Source: Sesamum alatum (lineage: Eukaryota; Streptophyta; Magnoliopsida; Lamiales; Pedaliaceae). Taken from it: DNA of 64,000 bases. The notes under the pieces were generated by a model that was not told the DNA's origin, made no database searches, and saw nothing but the letters and a program-made list of their open reading frames with translations. Position 1 is the first letter of the stretch. Every line of letters begins with the position of its first letter. The stretch is from the NCBI GenBank assembly GCA_034509735.1, contig JACGWO010000003.1, forward strand, positions 11,408,001 through 11,472,000. Direction: 5' to 3'. Made by a program: the position numbers and the translations under genes. Of this stretch, positions 60,430 to 64,000 are shown piece after piece.

Positions 60430-60651
60430 ATCTACATTTATAAAAATGTAAAGCAGAAAGTAGCAGATGATGGTAATATTATTGTTCAAGTTGAAGACAT
60501 GGCCTTTTAGTCTTTAACCCTCCCACTATTTATACGAAAGTCCACCACTCTCAAGTAGAGTTTCGGGAAACCATTTCCTAGTGGACAAGCGTAATCTCCA
60601 TGCCCCGCTTCTACGATTCACACGAAGAAGACCTCATAGGAGATATCCAAT
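60430..60651 (-). other. copia leader fragment
   Basis: Leader just upstream of the truncated gag, with TATA box 60534-60527. Its sequence resembles the leader of the first LTR-I element (2990-3170). It is cut at 60651 by the next LTR; the last five bases, CCAAT, are the expected left TSD. Confidence 0.8.
60527..60534 (-). promoter_or_regulatory. Leader TATA box (TATAAATA)
   Basis: 98 bp upstream of the gag ATG at 60429, same CGTATAAATAGTGGGAG context as in the other copies. Confidence 0.5.
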
Positions 60652-62293
60652 TGTTAGAATAGGTGACCATGTAGCCAATCTTGTTAGGCGAAATGTAACC
60701 TTTGTGTGAACAATTTTGAAGTTTTAATAAAACCTTGATGAATAAGAAAGTGAAATTCATTTGGCGCATACTTTGTCTGTGTTCACTTTATTACTTTATA
60801 ACTGTTCGCTACACAAACAAAGCCCACAGACTGAAATCACATTTCCGGGATTGGGACTACGCTTTGAGGTAGGTCTATGAAATCAGTTCCGCGGAATCAG
60901 TCTGGAAATCTCCACTTGAGACTTGCACTAAGCATCTACTGTCGTGTTTCATCGACGGGTGACGAGGATCATCTAAGCACTGTTAGTGGGTCGGCCTGCT
61001 GGGGAGTAGCTGACTGAGTTGACTCGTGGGAACCGTTTTACGGAGGACCTTGAGTAAGGTCGCTAGGTATGACGTGAGTTCCCGGTTCCAACGGTACAGG
61101 TCAAATCCTTTGACTTGAGGAATTGCTGAGTTTACTTGTACATCGAGACTGTATCTTAGGTATGGTGAGAGATTGCCAAAATGCAGTTGAGTAGTCATAA
61201 GCCATGTCTAGTGCAGCCACGGTGTACAACGTGACAGTAGTTTCTAAGAAAGGATCTGTCTCCTGTCAAAAAGTGTTGACAGTAGTGTCTCACAATACTC
61301 TGTGTCTCGTCCATAAAATCTGTGGCCACAGTAACTGAAGCGAAGGGAAGGATTCCCTGCGGCGTTTGTTAAAGGACAGACCGACACTTAGGTCCAAAAT
61401 GGGTACTTACATATCCGTGCCCTAGACCCTAAGTGGTGAGACCGTAGACGGAAGGACAGATGCACTGTAGAGCCTAAATGTTCATCCCCACGCATATTCA
61501 CCTAGTCTCTAGTGCCATGCACCGTTGCTAGATGGCCACCCATGGTGAAGGGCGGATTTTAGGAATCCAACCAAGTCTAGCTGAAGGTGAACCTAAAGAG
61601 TCACACACAATCCGGACACATGACGTATTTAATTTGGAATTAAATATTTTGAGAAATGAAACGATTAAATTGAATTTAATCGGGTCCTTCTTTTCTTGGG
61701 AAGAAATTAATTCCTTTTATTAGATGAAAGGAATTTATCTAATAAATTAGATTTATTGGAAATTAATTTAATAGGCTTGGAATAAATATTTATATTTGAT
61801 ATATTTATTTATTGCCTTTCGGATTATTTAAATGATATTTAAATATTCCATTAAATTAATAAATGGTTGAGATTAAAGTGAAGAATCAATGGCTAGGATT
61901 GGTTTGACCAAGAAAGCTAGTAGTTGACTAGGATTTGACTAGGTCAAATCCTATTCAAGGAGGAGTCTTAAAAGAGTAGGAATTAGAAGAGGAATGGGAT
62001 TCCTCCTCTATAAATACTCCTAAGTGTTCTCTTTGGAAAAGATGATGAAAAATTGAAGCACACACACATACACACACTTCGGCTCCTCCTCTCTCACTCT
62101 CGGCCGCGTTATCTCATGATGTTTTTATTAATCATGAGATACACCAAACGCCCGGGAGATTCAAGGGAACACCCCTTGAACGTGTTTATTTTATCTCGTT
62201 TATGCATATTTAAATTCTTGCAATTTTAATTATACCGCGCTTCTGCATTCGCGCTACTCCCGGGCCGATCCACACGCCTTTGCTAGGCTTACA
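60652..62293 (+). repeat. 5' LTR of LTR-II element (1642 bp, internally deleted)
   Basis: TGTTAGAATAGG to GGCTTACA. About 340 bp are missing relative to 26271-28260: sequence jumps near 62109 from TCGGCCGCG to TTATCTCATGATG, removing the region 3' of the TATA box. TATA box 62009-62016; CCATGG element 61515-61545 (one outer base changed); hairpin 62160-62180. Confidence 0.92.
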
Positions 62294-62310
62294 GCAGTAT
62301 CAGAGCCCGG
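62294..62310 (+). promoter_or_regulatory. Degenerate tRNA primer binding site
   Basis: GCAGTATCAGAGCCCGG; the two changes from GTGGTATCAGAGCCCGG fall at the LTR side. Confidence 0.8.
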
Positions 62311-64000
62311 TTTGCTGTACAGGCCTAGGGTTTTGTGTGCGCTTAAAGCATGAAAACATGTATGGCATGATTTATTTAATTCTTGAAGTTTTAATTATGA
62401 AGCATGTCGTTTTCTTGCTTTTAATCATGTATGAATTTTGGTGTTGTTGGTTTCTTGTTTTTCTTGGGAAACGGGAGCAGAAAAATGAAACGGAGAAAAA
62501 CGGCACACGCGGCCAGCCGACCGCTGACTACGCACGCAGTGCGCTCAGGCGAGGCGCGTGCACAGGCAGCGGAGCCTTTGCGCGGTAGCCTCGCCAGGCG
62601 CGTACAGCGCATGCGGATCCGGTCGGCATGCGCGCAGCCGGATGCCAGGCGCGGACGGATGGCTGGGCGCACGCGCCAGGCCAGTGCCTTGGAGCGCCTG
62701 TACGGCCGGTGCGCGGCCAGGGAGGCCGCGCGCGCATGCTCGCATCCAGGCAGATAACGGAGTCTGCGCGCGCAGCCTGCGTGCAGGATGTGCACGCAAG
62801 CGTCGCAGCAGGATGGCGCGCGAGGGCAAAGGTGCCTGCTCGCGGCAGCCCGCCACCGCGCGCCAGCGTGCGCGCGCCCGGTCAGGCATGCCCTGCACAC
62901 GCACGGACAGCAGGCTGGGCCTGCTGGCCTGTGTGCGGCAGCAGAACGCCACCGGTGGCGGCGACCGGTTAACGTTTACGTTTTTTTTTATTTAATTTTT
63001 TGGAAAATTCTGAAAAATGAGTTTTATTTAATTTTGCATGTTTTCTGAAAGAACATTATTTGGGAGGTTGTTGTATTTGATTTGAAATCCCGGGGTATTA
63101 CTCACCTTCAAATAATGAGGAAGGGTCTTCCTAAACGAGAAAGGTTATTGCCAACATTGTACCATGTCTTTCATACATAACTCGTTTCTTTATCATAGGA
63201 TGATGTGATTGATATCATGGATTATATGCATATGTTTATGTTATTGGATATCATGTAATTATGTGCGTTTATTGAGAATGGATGATCACGAGCCTTAGAC
63301 CGAATGTATGGTTTAATTTGTGTTGGGCATGTGTGCCTCTTTTTGATTTCTCCTTCTCCTCTTCTAGTTGCCTTGGAATAATAAGGCATTCTATCTCCCT
63401 CCTATTGTACTCCCCCCGGGTTTTCGCTTGGGTTTCTTTTTACATATGTAATGAGAGTAGTGTAGGAGTGAGGATTTTTATTTTATGTATTTGGTGGAGA
63501 TGAAGGATGGTCCACATGGAGAGCCCAGAATGGATGATCCAAGGCGTTTCCATGGAGATTTGAAAGAGAAAAGAGACCAAGGCCCATCAACATGTTGATC
63601 GGGTTGCTATTAAATGTAATAGTGTAGGACCAACCCTAGATTGACCATAGATCCACTGCGGGCTCAGTGGGTCGCATAGGATTCGGGTTCGTGATCATCC
63701 AACAGGGGCGTGCTAGACTTTAATTTTGCATGTGAATGGTTTATTTATCATATTACTGCTATGGGATGCAAACTTTAAATTACGCATTAGGGATGAATGC
63801 GTATGTGTATGTGTATGGGATCTCGGTCATTTACAACTCTCACTTGGTAGGACCAAAGTTCAAAATATTAGACCGTCGACAAATGGACATGGACTCTAGG
63901 AGTTCGTCCATGCCTTCCAATCCATGGCATAGTGAGGAAGCTGATTTAGGTCCATATCGTGGTCTCACGAGTCGTAGCACGACTATCGTGCTTAAAAGAA
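62311..64000 (+). other. LTR-II leader with CpG-dense block
   Basis: CpG-rich block about 62500-62970, then AT-rich leader similar to 29025-30060. A palindrome copy (CACGAGTCGTA) is at 63966-63976. No coding sequence is supported; ORFs in the block are open on both strands. Confidence 0.8.

Larger units (their letters stand above)
60652..64000 (+). mobile_element. LTR-II copia element, 5' part (continues outside window)
   Basis: 5' LTR, primer site and leader are present; gag has not been reached at the window end. Left TSD CCAAT at 60647-60651; the right end is not visible. Confidence 0.9.

Noticed and set aside
1..64000. tRNA, rRNA or intact host protein genes
   Set aside because: None recognised on either strand. 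The primer sites resemble the tRNA 3' end but have no tRNA body around them.

Overview
This 64 kb window is nuclear DNA of a flowering plant, probably a eudicot. It consists almost entirely of transposable elements nested inside one another, and no intact cellular gene is visible. The evidence is Ty1/copia LTR retrotransposons with an initiator-Met tRNA primer site, PPTs of the form AAGTGGGAGAT, LTRs of 1.6-2.2 kb and 5-bp target-site duplications (TSDs), together with Ty3/gypsy fragments resembling the Tat lineage and a decayed plant mobile domain (PMD) gene, a plant-restricted family. The copia proteins read most like the Angela/Tork group; that lineage call is from memory and not tested.

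Layout, left to right. 1-1387: AT-rich unclassified repeat with a GC-rich hairpin cluster. 1388-8167 (+): LTR-I copia element, TSD ATCCT, internally deleted. 8173-8480 and 10679-11770 (+): PMD pseudogene, split by a solo LTR-I (8481-10673, TSD CATAA). 11771-14287 (+): 3' end of another LTR-I copia element. 14288-15366 (-): Ty3 integrase remnant. 15367-16591 (+): broken LTR-V. 16592 to about 24754 (-): LTR-III copia element whose leader abuts an inverted leader copy (palindrome 24072-25381). 25382-25961 (-): LTR fragment. 25962-26270 and 59714-60240 (-): one Ty3 region split by the next element. 26271-59708 (+): LTR-II copia element, TSD AATCA, now 33.4 kb because it received three insertions. 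60240-60651 (-): copia gag/leader fragment fused to Ty3. 60652-64000 (+): start of another LTR-II element that runs off the window.

Insertions inside 26271-59708: (a) 32456-43364 (-), a coding-dead LTR-IV element arranged LTR-internal-LTR-partial internal, in the integrase part of pol; (b) 45127-47311 (+), a solo LTR-I with TSD CTCAT, in RNase H; (c) 48345-58543 (-), a complete 10.2 kb LTR-III element with TSD AGTGG, in the 3' LTR. Removing them leaves about 10.1 kb, close to the 10.2 kb of the complete element.

The most interesting signals are in the non-coding parts. All LTR families share a hairpin near the LTR 3' end whose stem shows compensatory base changes. Several leaders carry a TATA box about 105-115 bp before gag, a pair of imperfect 11-bp palindromes at a fixed 79-82 bp spacing, and (in LTR-II and LTR-III) a CpG-dense block of about 0.5 kb. 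A 31-bp CCATGG-bounded element is conserved in every LTR family. No element in the window has a fully open gag-pol; 48345-58543 comes closest.
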